Shown here piece after piece: positions 1 to 7,317 of a stretch of DNA of 7,551 nucleotides. Location: NCBI GenBank assembly GCA_021199825.1, contig JAJQHI010000206.1:1-7551 (forward strand), written 5' to 3'. The DNA is from Bacillota bacterium (GTDB lineage: Bacteria > Bacillota > Clostridia > Oscillospirales > CAG-272). Position 1 is the first letter of the stretch. Each line of letters starts with the position of its first letter. Below the pieces are notes generated by a model that was given only the letters and a program-made list of their open reading frames with translations, was not told the DNA's origin and ran no database searches. The position numbers and the translations under genes were made by a program.

Positions 1-370
1 GTCCATGCTCCGCGTGAACGCCGCGGCGGCATATCTCATCTATGAAATAATTATAAAGCGGCAGGGAGACCTCGCAGTGCGCCGCGTGAGAATAATCGGG
101 GCGTGTGCCGCGGTAGCAGTTTGCCATAAGCGTGAAATTTGATATGACAAGCACTTCCCCGCCGACATCCCTGACCGACAAATTGAGGCGTCCGTCACCG
201 TCGCGGAATATCCGCAGCTTTAATATTTTATCGATGAGGGTTCTCGCGTCCCCCTCATCATCGTCAGTCGCAATGCCTAGCATTATCATAAGTCCGTATC
301 CGCACTGCCCGACAACGCTCCCATCAAAGGAAACGGATGCCGAATGTACTCGCTGAAGAACAGCAATCAC
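1..370 (-). CDS. dtd: D-aminoacyl-tRNA deacylase (Dtd), 3' end cut by window edge
   Basis: Dtd hydrolyses D-amino acids, and in many species glycine, mischarged onto tRNA, a cytoplasmic proofreading step. The reading frame opens with GTG at 370 and gives a start (V/M)IAVLQRV, matching the family's usual M-x-A-V-x-Q-R-V opening. An ASVSFDG stretch, a KLRIFRDGDGRLNLS block at about residues 51-65, and DVGGEVLVISNFTL at 68-81 follow, and all align colinearly with the E. coli enzyme. The conserved Ser77 and Thr80 are present, but the usual Gln of the SQFTL motif is Asn78 here. Only 123 residues are inside the window. The family is about 145-150 long, so the C-terminal Gly-Pro motif (NxGPVT-like) that selects chirality lies outside and could not be checked. 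The start is 16 nt after the rel stop, with a GGGAGG ribosome site between them, so this is the fifth gene of the cluster. The family assignment is secure. Intactness is unknown. Confidence 0.93.
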   Translation of the reverse strand, partial: MIAVLQRVHSASVSFDGSVVGQCGYGLMIMLGIATDDDEGDARTLIDKILKLRIFRDGDGRLNLSVRDVGGEVLVISNFTLMANCYRGTRPDYSHAAHCEVSLPLYNYFIDEICRRGVHAEHG

Positions 371-379
371 AGAATAATT

Positions 380-385
380 CCTCCC
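380..385 (-). promoter_or_regulatory. Ribosome binding site of dtd
   Basis: GGGAGG on the minus strand lies in the 16-nt gap after the rel stop codon, 9 nt before the GTG at 370. It decides the GTG start. The nearby ATG at 387-385 is in another frame and meets a TGA after six codons. Confidence 0.75.
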
Positions 386-386
386 A

Positions 387-2684
387 TCAGTTGAAGCCGC
401 GCGTTATGCGCTTAACATCTCGTATTGAGCGCATTCGCGACACGATTGAATCGTAGTGGCTCATATTCTTGCACGCGATTTTGAGATTTATGACTATCTC
501 ATCCGCTGTCTGCTTCATTGTGCTGATGCCGAGAATCGACACCTTCATCTCGGCGAGCGCTGAGGTTATATCGGCAATAATGGTCATGCTGTTGACGCCG
601 TATATCTGCAAAAGCGCCTCATACAGGTCGCGGGATGTCTCATCGACGGAATCCCACGACGCGTCAACCCACCTGTCGTTGTTTTTGCCCTCGCGAAGGG
701 ACGAGATGACATTGGGGCAGTCGCGTTTATGAATGGAGATGCCGTATCCCTTTGTGATAAAGCCGATAACGCTGTCACCCGGCAGGGGATTGCAGCATTT
801 TGCGAACTTGACCGTGCAGCCCGCCTGACCGTCAACGATAATTCCGCCGGACGTTTTTACGCGCTTGGTGGTTGTAGTCTGAACCTGCTCGGTTGAGGTG
901 ACCTCAGGCTCCTCCACCTTTACGGCGCGCTCATATTCGTCGCGCAGCTTGGAGGTGATCTTCGTCATTGAAATTCCGCCGTAGCCGATTGTATTGTAAA
1001 GGTCCTCCGCCGACTGCACGCCAATCCGTCTTGCGACAGTCGTCACAATTTCATTTTTGACACTCTCGCTTATATCACCGGCAAACTTGGCAAACTCGCG
1101 GTCAATCTCGGATTTTCCGACAACAATATTCTCCTGCCGCTTCTCCTTTTTGAACCATGTGCGGATTTTGCCCTTTGCCTCTCCCGTTGTGGCAATCTTG
1201 AGCCAGTCGCGGCTCGGTCCTTTGGATGAGGGGGAGGTCAGAATCTCAACTATATCGCCGTTTTTGGGGATTGTGGTAATCGGCGCGATGACGCCGTTCA
1301 CCTTTGCCCCAATCATTCTGTGACCAACCTCGGAGTGTATCGCATACGCGAAGTCAATCACCGTCGCGCCGAGCGGCAGCGCGATTATATCGCCCTTGGG
1401 CGTAAAGACAAAGGTCTCATCATGGTAAACGTCAATTTTGAATACGTCCATGAAGTCGTCGGGGTCGCGTGTATCGTCCTCGCTTTCAATGAGTCTTGAA
1501 ATCCACTGAAGCTTCTGGTCTATTTCGGCTCTGGACTGCTCTCCCGATTTATATTTCCAGTGCGCGGCAATACCGTATTCCGCTATCTGATGCATTGCCT
1601 GCGTTCTTATCTGAACCTCAAAGGGCATTCCGTCGCGTCCTATAACGGTCGTGTGAAGCGACTGATACATATTCGGCTTAGGCGTTGAAATATAATCCTT
1701 GAACCTTCCCGGAACAGACTTATAAAGCTCATGTATAAGTCCCAAAACGGTATAGCATTCGAGCTCCGTCTCGACAATTATGCGGACAGCGTAAAAGTCG
1801 TAAATCTCATCGAAGGTTTTATTGAGGTCGTATATTTTGTGGTACATGCTGAACGCGGTTTTGACTCTCGCCTCAAGGGTAAAGTGAATGCCGTATTCGG
1901 TGAGCTTTTCGGTTATGAACTGCTTGACCCCCTCAAGAAAGTCCCTCGTCTTGCCGTATTTATTTTCAATGTACTCACTGACCTCCTTATACCCTATGGG
2001 GTCAAGGTAGGAAAGCGCCAAATCCTCAAGCTCCTGCCTTATCTTCTGAATACCTAACCTATGAGCCAGGGGCGCATAGACATACATGGTTTCAAGAGCT
2101 ATCGAACGCCGCTTGTTTTCGGGCTTTGCGGACAGGGTCTGCATATTGTGAAGCCTGTCGCAGAGCTTGATGAATATTACTCTTATGTCGTGAGACATGG
2201 CAAGGAGCATTTTACGGATGTTTTCCACCTGCTGTGTTTGTCTGTCCTCAACATCTATGCTTTTCATTTTTGTAAGTCCCTCGACAAGCTCCGCTGCCGT
2301 GGGACCGAATCTGGCGGATATTTCGGGAATGCTTGTTCTGTCGCCGCAGTCCTCAACAACATCATGGAGCAGAGAGGCGACTATCGAATCTGTATCAAGA
2401 CCGAGGGATGCGGCTATTTTTGCAACGGCTACAGGGTGAATGATATACGGCTCTCCCGACTGGCGCTTTTGCCCGGAATGAAGCTCACGCGCATAAAGAT
2501 AAGCCTCGCGTATGCGCTCAAAATTATACGGCTTTCCGTATGATTTCAGCGTACTCTCAAGGTCGGCGTAGTATTCGTCGATATAATTGTCCACGCACTG
2601 CTTTTCCTGGTTATTCTCAGAATTTTCAGATGCCACCCCGCTGTGAGCTTCGTTTCCTGTTTTGATTTCCTTTGCCTTTTCCAT
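387..2684 (-). CDS. rel: Bifunctional (p)ppGpp synthetase/hydrolase (long RelA/SpoT homolog)
   Basis: This protein makes (p)ppGpp from ATP plus GDP/GTP and also hydrolyses it, the core of the stringent response, and it acts on or near ribosomes. It has 765 residues and the full long-RSH order. The HD hydrolase domain has His83, His107-Asp108, Glu111-Asp112 and Asp176 with Asn180. The synthetase domain has the G-loop at about 272-284 and the RFKD motif at 327-330, the signature of bifunctional enzymes rather than RelA-type EXDD, followed by FEVQIRT with Glu356. TGS is at about 424-484. The zinc-finger-like region has Cys630-Cys631, His652 and Cys656, and a C-terminal ACT domain covers about 686-762. 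All hydrolase metal ligands are present, so both activities are expected. Oddities are an Asn/Glu/Lys-rich N-terminal extension of about 30 residues compared with B. subtilis Rel, and a divergent G-loop (A-R-V-K-T-A-F-S for the usual G-R-P-K-H-I-Y-S). The ATG at 2684 has a G-rich but imperfect ribosome site (GGGGGTG) and starts 22 nt after recJ stops. Confidence 0.97.
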   Translation of the reverse strand: MEKAKEIKTGNEAHSGVASENSENNQEKQCVDNYIDEYYADLESTLKSYGKPYNFERIREAYLYARELHSGQKRQSGEPYIIHPVAVAKIAASLGLDTDSIVASLLHDVVEDCGDRTSIPEISARFGPTAAELVEGLTKMKSIDVEDRQTQQVENIRKMLLAMSHDIRVIFIKLCDRLHNMQTLSAKPENKRRSIALETMYVYAPLAHRLGIQKIRQELEDLALSYLDPIGYKEVSEYIENKYGKTRDFLEGVKQFITEKLTEYGIHFTLEARVKTAFSMYHKIYDLNKTFDEIYDFYAVRIIVETELECYTVLGLIHELYKSVPGRFKDYISTPKPNMYQSLHTTVIGRDGMPFEVQIRTQAMHQIAEYGIAAHWKYKSGEQSRAEIDQKLQWISRLIESEDDTRDPDDFMDVFKIDVYHDETFVFTPKGDIIALPLGATVIDFAYAIHSEVGHRMIGAKVNGVIAPITTIPKNGDIVEILTSPSSKGPSRDWLKIATTGEAKGKIRTWFKKEKRQENIVVGKSEIDREFAKFAGDISESVKNEIVTTVARRIGVQSAEDLYNTIGYGGISMTKITSKLRDEYERAVKVEEPEVTSTEQVQTTTTKRVKTSGGIIVDGQAGCTVKFAKCCNPLPGDSVIGFITKGYGISIHKRDCPNVISSLREGKNNDRWVDASWDSVDETSRDLYEALLQIYGVNSMTIIADITSALAEMKVSILGISTMKQTADEIVINLKIACKNMSHYDSIVSRMRSIRDVKRITRGFN

Positions 2685-2706
2685 TGCCGCACCCCCATAT
2701 TTCAGT

Positions 2707-4884
2707 TTAATTTTCCGCTTTTGTGTATTTGCGCTTCAGACCCGACAAAAGAACGGACCTGTCTAAATTTATGCGTTGTTCATGTGCCACATCGGCAAAC
2801 GAATATGTATCGTCCCCCTCGTCGGTGACAACATACACTCCCGTTTCGGCAAATACCTCAACAATTATCTTGACCTTGACGTAGTTCATGGCACCGCCCG
2901 TTATGTAGCGAAGCCGTCTTATGGAAAGTGTTTTTCGTCCCTGCGCGATTTCATGCTTTAAGACGGTATACACCTGAACAAATTCGTTCCTTGTCGGGAT
3001 ATATTCGTCAGGGGAGTCGAGCGAATCGAGCTTTTGCCCCATTATCTCGTCCGACAAACGTTTAAGACGGCTTTCGTATTCAAGCTGAGCCCCGTTCTTT
3101 TTTATGGAGCGCACCATCATCTGAGCTGTTGAGGTTACCCTGTATTCGTTCAGCTCAAGTGAATACGCAACATCGACCAAATCTCCCGCCATAACGGCGA
3201 TTTCATCTGATTTGACAGAAAAGCACATAGCTACAGTGCCCTCATCGTATCCGTCAGTCGCTAAGATAAGCTTTGTATGCTTTCCCGCGCCTACGGATAC
3301 AACGCTTTTGACCAAAAGTCCTTCCGTTGCAAAAAGCGGCATTTGATTTCCTGAGCCGAAGGGCTCAAGGGACGCTATCTCTGACGCGAATTTCTTTGTT
3401 ATCTCGGAGGATGAAAGCACATCGTCCACAAGCATGGGAAGCGACGGGTCCTCTATATCGTCGGTTCTCCTTTTTACGGCGTCGCAAAAAGCCGACTTAA
3501 ATGAATCGAAATTCCGTCTTTCAATTGAAAGTCCCGCAGCCTGAGTATGTCCGCCGTATTTTAAAAGATAATCGGAGCATTCGGAGAGCGCCTCGACCAT
3601 ATCAATGCCCTTGACGCATCTGCCGGAGCCTTTGCCGACATCCTCAGCGCCACCGTTCCCGCCTTTGAATGAAATGAGAATTGTCGGGCGCGAATACTTT
3701 TCCGTGAGCCTTGAGGAGACAATTCCGATTATTCCGGGGTTCCAGTCATCGCTTTTGAGTATAATGGCGGGAAGACACTCCTCCTCACCGTCCCGGTCAA
3801 TCATATTATACGCTTCAAGCGCAACCGCCGTTTCCATCTGCTGTCTGTCGCGGTTATATTCGCAAAGCTTATCCGCAAGCTTTGAGGCATAAGCCTTATC
3901 GGATGTCATGAAAAGCTCAGCCGCGACTGACGCGTCAGCCACTCTTCCGGCGGAATTGATTCGCGGCGCCATGGTAAAGCTCACATAGCCCGATGTTATT
4001 TTCTTGGGGCGGTTTCCGGGTCCGAAGGCGGAACTTGAGCTTGCCGTTATGAGCGCGTCAACGCCAACCCTCTCTGTTTTTTCGAGCCGACCGAGCCCAT
4101 ATCTGACGATAAGCCTGTTTTCATCAGTCATAGGCATAATATCCGCTATTGTGCCTATGGTCACAAGATCCGCGTACTTATATGATATGCTCATCACGGC
4201 GCGTTCAATGTCACCGTTCGTGCGAACCTTCGACTCAAGCGCACAGAGCACCTTATATACGACGCCGACACCCGCCAGCCCCCTGTAGGGATATTCGCTG
4301 TCAGTGCGCAGAGGATTTACCACGGCGACAGCGGACGGAAGTATTTCAGGGCATTCGTGATGGTCTGTGACAACCACATCGCACCCATTTGAGGCGGCAA
4401 AATCCACCTCCTCATTTGCGGTAACACCCGTATCGACGGTTACTATAAGCTTTGTGCCTTCCGATATAATCTGAGTCAGCGCCTCTGTATTTACGCCGTA
4501 TCCCTCATCCTCGCGGTTCGGGATATAATAATCAACGTCTGCGCCAAGCTCCTCCAAATACAGACACATGGAAGCGGTCGATGTTACGCCGTCAACATCA
4601 TAATCTCCGTATACCGTAATCCTCTCACCATCCCTGACGGCTTTGAGTATTCTCTCAGCCGCCGCTTCCATATCGGGAAGCAGAAACGGATCGTGAAGCA
4701 CACCGTTTTTGAATCCCAAAAACGATTTCGCTTCATCGGGCGTTCTGCAGCCGCGCAGATAAAGCAGCCTGCCCATGGATTCGGTAAGCCCCAGAGATTT
4801 TGATATTTCATGCGACGCTTCTTTTTCAGCGGAGGCAGTAACCGTCCACCTTCTGCTTTCAATAAAACTCGACTTTTTTGCCAT
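2707..4884 (-). CDS. recJ: Single-stranded-DNA-specific exonuclease RecJ
   Basis: RecJ is a cytoplasmic 5'-3' exonuclease on single-stranded DNA that works in recombinational repair and mismatch repair. The 725-residue product carries the DHH phosphoesterase motifs in order: VYGDYDVDG (Asp94, Asp96, Asp98), IVTVDTGV (Asp151), VVVTDHHE (Asp174-His175-His176), and LAGVGVVYK at 203-211. APRINSAGRV at 306-315 follows, then the DHHA1 Gly-Gly-His at 444-446 in KYGGHTQAAG. A nucleic-acid-binding OB-like region follows at roughly 480-595. A further 100 or so residues (about 625-725) resemble the extra C-terminal domain seen in Firmicutes RecJ. The complete motif set and length argue against the smaller DHH-DHHA1 enzymes (NrnA, GdpP) that degrade c-di-AMP, which are in the same superfamily. 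The ATG at 4884 follows an AGAGGA ribosome site at 4893-4888 in an A-rich 32-nt gap after cdaR. No frameshift or missing catalytic residue is seen. Confidence 0.97.
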   Translation of the reverse strand: MAKKSSFIESRRWTVTASAEKEASHEISKSLGLTESMGRLLYLRGCRTPDEAKSFLGFKNGVLHDPFLLPDMEAAAERILKAVRDGERITVYGDYDVDGVTSTASMCLYLEELGADVDYYIPNREDEGYGVNTEALTQIISEGTKLIVTVDTGVTANEEVDFAASNGCDVVVTDHHECPEILPSAVAVVNPLRTDSEYPYRGLAGVGVVYKVLCALESKVRTNGDIERAVMSISYKYADLVTIGTIADIMPMTDENRLIVRYGLGRLEKTERVGVDALITASSSSAFGPGNRPKKITSGYVSFTMAPRINSAGRVADASVAAELFMTSDKAYASKLADKLCEYNRDRQQMETAVALEAYNMIDRDGEEECLPAIILKSDDWNPGIIGIVSSRLTEKYSRPTILISFKGGNGGAEDVGKGSGRCVKGIDMVEALSECSDYLLKYGGHTQAAGLSIERRNFDSFKSAFCDAVKRRTDDIEDPSLPMLVDDVLSSSEITKKFASEIASLEPFGSGNQMPLFATEGLLVKSVVSVGAGKHTKLILATDGYDEGTVAMCFSVKSDEIAVMAGDLVDVAYSLELNEYRVTSTAQMMVRSIKKNGAQLEYESRLKRLSDEIMGQKLDSLDSPDEYIPTRNEFVQVYTVLKHEIAQGRKTLSIRRLRYITGGAMNYVKVKIIVEVFAETGVYVVTDEGDDTYSFADVAHEQRINLDRSVLLSGLKRKYTKAEN

Positions 4885-4916
4885 ATGTCCTCTTTATTTA
4901 TTTTATTTGCTTTGCT

Positions 4917-6242
4917 TTATTCGTCTGCTTCCGTTGCCGCGTCAGTATCCGGCGTCACCGCCGGATTTATATTGACCGACACGGAATAGCTTCCCAGCTC
5001 GTATACGCTGTCATACCCATTCACCACAACAGTAATTGAGACAACGCTTGTCACCTCCTGGGTCGTATATGCCGAAAGGTCAATCATAAGCGTTATATCG
5101 GAGAGCTTCATGCTGTAAATCTCCTGTGTGGAGCCGCAGAGGGTCAGGGTAGTATATCCGCTTGATATTTCATACGTCACCGAGTTCGGATTTTCAGCGG
5201 TAATGAGCGAATTTGACACGATAAACGTTCGCGTTGCGGTATTCACCATTTCAACAGAAACGCTGACAAATTCAACCCCGTCAAGATTGTCCACCCCGTC
5301 GGGAACGGTCAGGGCAACGGAAAGCGTCGTGTCGTCCGTTATCGTCTTTTCGTCGAGGGTTGTCACAACTATCGTTTCAAGCCCGTCAACGGTTGCCACG
5401 TCTCCCTTGACATGAACGGTTTCGGGCTCAATTGTAATGATGGAATTGTCCTCGTTGAAGTATCCGTACTGTGTATCAACCGTTAAGGACACGTATTTTT
5501 CGGCATATACGGGGATTGTGACGCTTACCTCTGTCTGTGACATTGAGACGTAAGGGTTTGAAACGACGGCACCATCCGAGTCAATCAGCGAAATTGTGCC
5601 GTATACGGTCAGCGAGCCCGACACCCGACCGAGATCGGGAAGCGTAACCTGACCATAGCTTATATCGGAAAGGTAACGTGACGGTCCTGTCACGGTAATG
5701 CTCGATACAGAAAGCACCGCCTCGCCAAGCGAATATGTCGTCGTTGATGTAGACTCAAGGGAAAGCCCTGAATACTGCACTCTGACATCAACCTCAATGC
5801 TCGATTTTTTGTCAAGGGATACTGTCACCATATCGGATGAAACAGAGATTACCTCGGAGTCTTCCGGCGGCGTTATCTTTACGGGAAGCGAGAAGTCGCC
5901 CGTTTCGGTGAGAGACGTGACATCCGCGGTCACGGCAAGGTCATCGGTCGTTATCCCTGAAAGCAGGTTCTTTCGTCCGCGCAGCGTCACATCCACGGTT
6001 TCATCATATCCGCTGTATACGACAAGACCGCTGTCAATTTCAACGTCCTCGGTGCCAACAAGGGTGACGGGGACATCTGTGAGCGTGATTTCATAATTCG
6101 GGTTCTGCACATCCGTGACATATATCCATAAAAGCAGAGAGAATATAACACATATAAGCTTCGCCGGAAGATTATATGTCAGGCGCGATAAAAACGAGCG
6201 CTTTGCCTTTGCGTTTTCCATGGAGGGATTATCGTTTGCCAT
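4917..6242 (-). CDS. cdaR: YbbR/CdaR-type membrane-anchored regulator of diadenylate cyclase
   Basis: CdaR (YbbR) proteins sit in the membrane next to CdaA and modulate its c-di-AMP synthesis. The sign of the effect differs between studied species. The 441-residue product has a basic N-terminus (KAKRSFLSR), then one hydrophobic segment at about 26-43 (KLICVIFSLLLWIYVTDV), and a long extracytoplasmic beta-rich part. I see four degenerate YbbR repeats, at roughly 50-145, 150-244, 248-333 and 338-426. Each contains a V-x-V-x-G-like strand turn: TLRGRKNLL, TVTGPSRYL, HVKGDVATV and TLCGSTQEI. The chain is very rich in Val, Thr and Ser and ends in an acidic tail (DTDAATEADE). The start ATG overlaps the last 14 nt of cdaA and has a strong GGAGGTGA site inside cdaA, which implies translational coupling and supports the functional pairing. 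Residue content is typical of an exported beta-sandwich protein. The YbbR family call is strong. The regulator role is inferred from the family and the neighbour. Confidence 0.93.
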   Translation of the reverse strand: MANDNPSMENAKAKRSFLSRLTYNLPAKLICVIFSLLLWIYVTDVQNPNYEITLTDVPVTLVGTEDVEIDSGLVVYSGYDETVDVTLRGRKNLLSGITTDDLAVTADVTSLTETGDFSLPVKITPPEDSEVISVSSDMVTVSLDKKSSIEVDVRVQYSGLSLESTSTTTYSLGEAVLSVSSITVTGPSRYLSDISYGQVTLPDLGRVSGSLTVYGTISLIDSDGAVVSNPYVSMSQTEVSVTIPVYAEKYVSLTVDTQYGYFNEDNSIITIEPETVHVKGDVATVDGLETIVVTTLDEKTITDDTTLSVALTVPDGVDNLDGVEFVSVSVEMVNTATRTFIVSNSLITAENPNSVTYEISSGYTTLTLCGSTQEIYSMKLSDITLMIDLSAYTTQEVTSVVSITVVVNGYDSVYELGSYSVSVNINPAVTPDTDAATEADE

Positions 6243-7206
6243 CTTTCGTCACCTCCGTGTTATCTTCGTTTTTATCGTTTTTTTCTATGTCGTCCACGTC
6301 AATATAGCCGTGATTTTTCTTTGTCTCTTTTTTTGGCTTTGATTTATCGGTATGACGGCGGGCTGTAAGCCGCTTTCTCTTCCGCTTTGTGTCGTCCGGA
6401 AAGAATATGCCGTAAAGCTCCCCTTCCAGCATCTCAGGCGTATAATCTCTGCGAATCTCGCCCTTTTCTGCGACAGAAATCGTTCCCGTTTCCTCGCTTA
6501 CGACTATAACATAAGCGTCGCTGTTTTCAGAAAGCCCTATAGCAGCGCGGTGGCGCATTCCAAGCTCTTTGATAAGGTCAGTGCGCGTTGAGAGCGGCAG
6601 AAGGCATCCCGCCGCGTGAATGCGCGATCCGCTAATGATAACGGCGCCGTCATGAAGAGGCGCTTTGTTGAAAAACAGGTTCTTTATAAGCTCGCTTTCA
6701 ACATCCGCGTTGAGCACGGTTCCGGCTATCATGTGGTCACCCAGGGGAGTGGTGCGCTCAATCGCAATGAGTGCGCCAGTTTTCGTCCGCGACATATCGG
6801 CGACAGCCTCAGTCAGCTCACCTATAGCGTGGTGAAGCTCATCGGCGCCCTTAACCTCGCCGAACACCTTAACTCCCTTCATGGACTCTCCGCCTATCAT
6901 CTCAAGAGCCGAGCGAAGCTCAGGCTGGAAAAGAATAATCACCGCGATAAATCCCATCTGTACAACGTATGTCATCAAAAACTGCGTCATCCTCATTTCG
7001 AGCAGGTCAGTTAAGATGAGTATCAAAAAGAACACCGCGACGCCGAGCGCGAGCTTGCCCGCGCGCCTTGTGCGAATGAATTTATATACCGAATAAAACA
7101 AAAAAGCGACGAAAGCTATGTCAATCACGTCTATCAGCGTTAAAAGGCTGAGGGTAGATGTTACGCTCTCAAACATTGCATTGAGCCATTCGACAAACGC
7201 ATCCAC
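6229..7206 (-). CDS. cdaA: Membrane diadenylate cyclase CdaA (c-di-AMP synthase)
   Basis: CdaA condenses two ATP into cyclic di-AMP, the messenger that controls potassium and osmolyte uptake and cell-wall homeostasis in Firmicutes. The 325-residue product has three predicted membrane helices near residues 28-44, 50-68 and 76-94. The cytoplasmic DAC domain follows at about 95-268, opening with ILFQPELRSALE. The catalytic DGA motif is Asp186-Gly187-Ala188 (APLHDGAVII) and the ATP-binding RHR motif is Arg218-His219-Arg220 (GMRHRAAIG). Both are intact, so the enzyme should be active. The protein is about 50 residues longer than B. subtilis CdaA (about 273). The extra is a Lys/Arg/Asp/Glu-rich tail (about 272-325), and its final codons overlap cdaR. 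The start is GTG at 7206, chosen because an AGGAGGTGA site sits 7 nt upstream. The next in-frame Met (residue 11) has no comparable site. It is the first gene of the cluster. The usual third partner, glmM, is not next door. Confidence 0.96.
   Translation of the reverse strand: MDAFVEWLNAMFESVTSTLSLLTLIDVIDIAFVAFLFYSVYKFIRTRRAGKLALGVAVFFLILILTDLLEMRMTQFLMTYVVQMGFIAVIILFQPELRSALEMIGGESMKGVKVFGEVKGADELHHAIGELTEAVADMSRTKTGALIAIERTTPLGDHMIAGTVLNADVESELIKNLFFNKAPLHDGAVIISGSRIHAAGCLLPLSTRTDLIKELGMRHRAAIGLSENSDAYVIVVSEETGTISVAEKGEIRRDYTPEMLEGELYGIFFPDDTKRKRKRLTARRHTDKSKPKKETKKNHGYIDVDDIEKNDKNEDNTEVTKDGKR
6249..6256 (-). promoter_or_regulatory. Ribosome binding site of cdaR inside the cdaA 3' end
   Basis: GGAGGTGA on the minus strand is 6 nt before the cdaR ATG at 6242 and lies within the last codons of cdaA. 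With the 14-nt overlap of the two frames it points to coupled translation of the cyclase and its partner. Confidence 0.8.
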
Positions 7207-7210
7207 GGTA

Positions 7211-7219
7211 TCACCTCCT
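7211..7219 (-). promoter_or_regulatory. Ribosome binding site of cdaA
   Basis: AGGAGGTGA on the minus strand is close to a perfect match to the anti-Shine-Dalgarno sequence. Its AGGAGG core lies 7 nt before the GTG at 7206. It is the main reason to accept GTG instead of the ATG ten codons further in. Confidence 0.85.
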
Positions 7220-7277
7220 GAAAGATTTTAATATATATTCCCCGCCCCGATGCCATGATTCAGTCAAAATATGTGAC

Positions 7278-7316
7278 GGGGTACGCTTATGAATCATAGA
7301 TTCATAAGCGTACCCC
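7278..7316. repeat. Perfect 18-bp inverted repeat (3-nt loop) over the cdaA transcription start
   Basis: The left arm GGGGTACGCTTATGAATC (7278-7295), a 3-base centre (7296-7298) and the exact reverse complement (7299-7316) make a 39-bp palindrome. It begins one base after the minus-strand -10 box. If transcription starts near 7311, the RNA would start with a hairpin of about 13 bp from its first nucleotide. There is no run of U after it on either strand, only a mixed AT stretch, so a standard intrinsic terminator is unlikely. Plausible roles are a repressor operator, a 5'-end RNA-stabilising hairpin, or a small dispersed repeat. The sequence alone does not choose among them. Confidence 0.9.
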
Positions 7317-7317
7317 T

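Noticed and set aside
2061..2543. Plus-strand 160-residue frame
   Set aside because: It is antisense to the HD domain of rel, where the minus-strand frame has unmistakable catalytic motifs.
2707..4884. The DHH-DHHA1 protein as a c-di-AMP phosphodiesterase partnered with cdaA
   Set aside because: Its 725-residue length, full RecJ motif set and C-terminal domains fit the exonuclease. There are no PAS or GGDEF-like regions as in GdpP, and NrnA-type enzymes are less than half this length.
5698..6096. Plus-strand 132-residue Ser/Thr/Val-rich frame
   Set aside because: It is antisense to cdaR. Its composition mirrors the Val/Thr/Ser/Asp codons of the real gene, and it lacks a ribosome site.
6616..7014. 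Plus-strand 132-residue frame
   Set aside because: It is antisense to the CdaA catalytic domain, with no family motif or ribosome site.
7207..7311. c-di-AMP riboswitch (ydaO type) or T-box in the cdaA leader
   Set aside because: The leader of about 105 nt is too short and lacks the conserved segments of either class. Only the simple hairpin at its 5' end is evident.
7278..7316. Intrinsic terminator at the large inverted repeat
   Set aside because: The stem is strong, but neither strand has a U-run after it, and on the minus strand it lies directly after a promoter -10 box.
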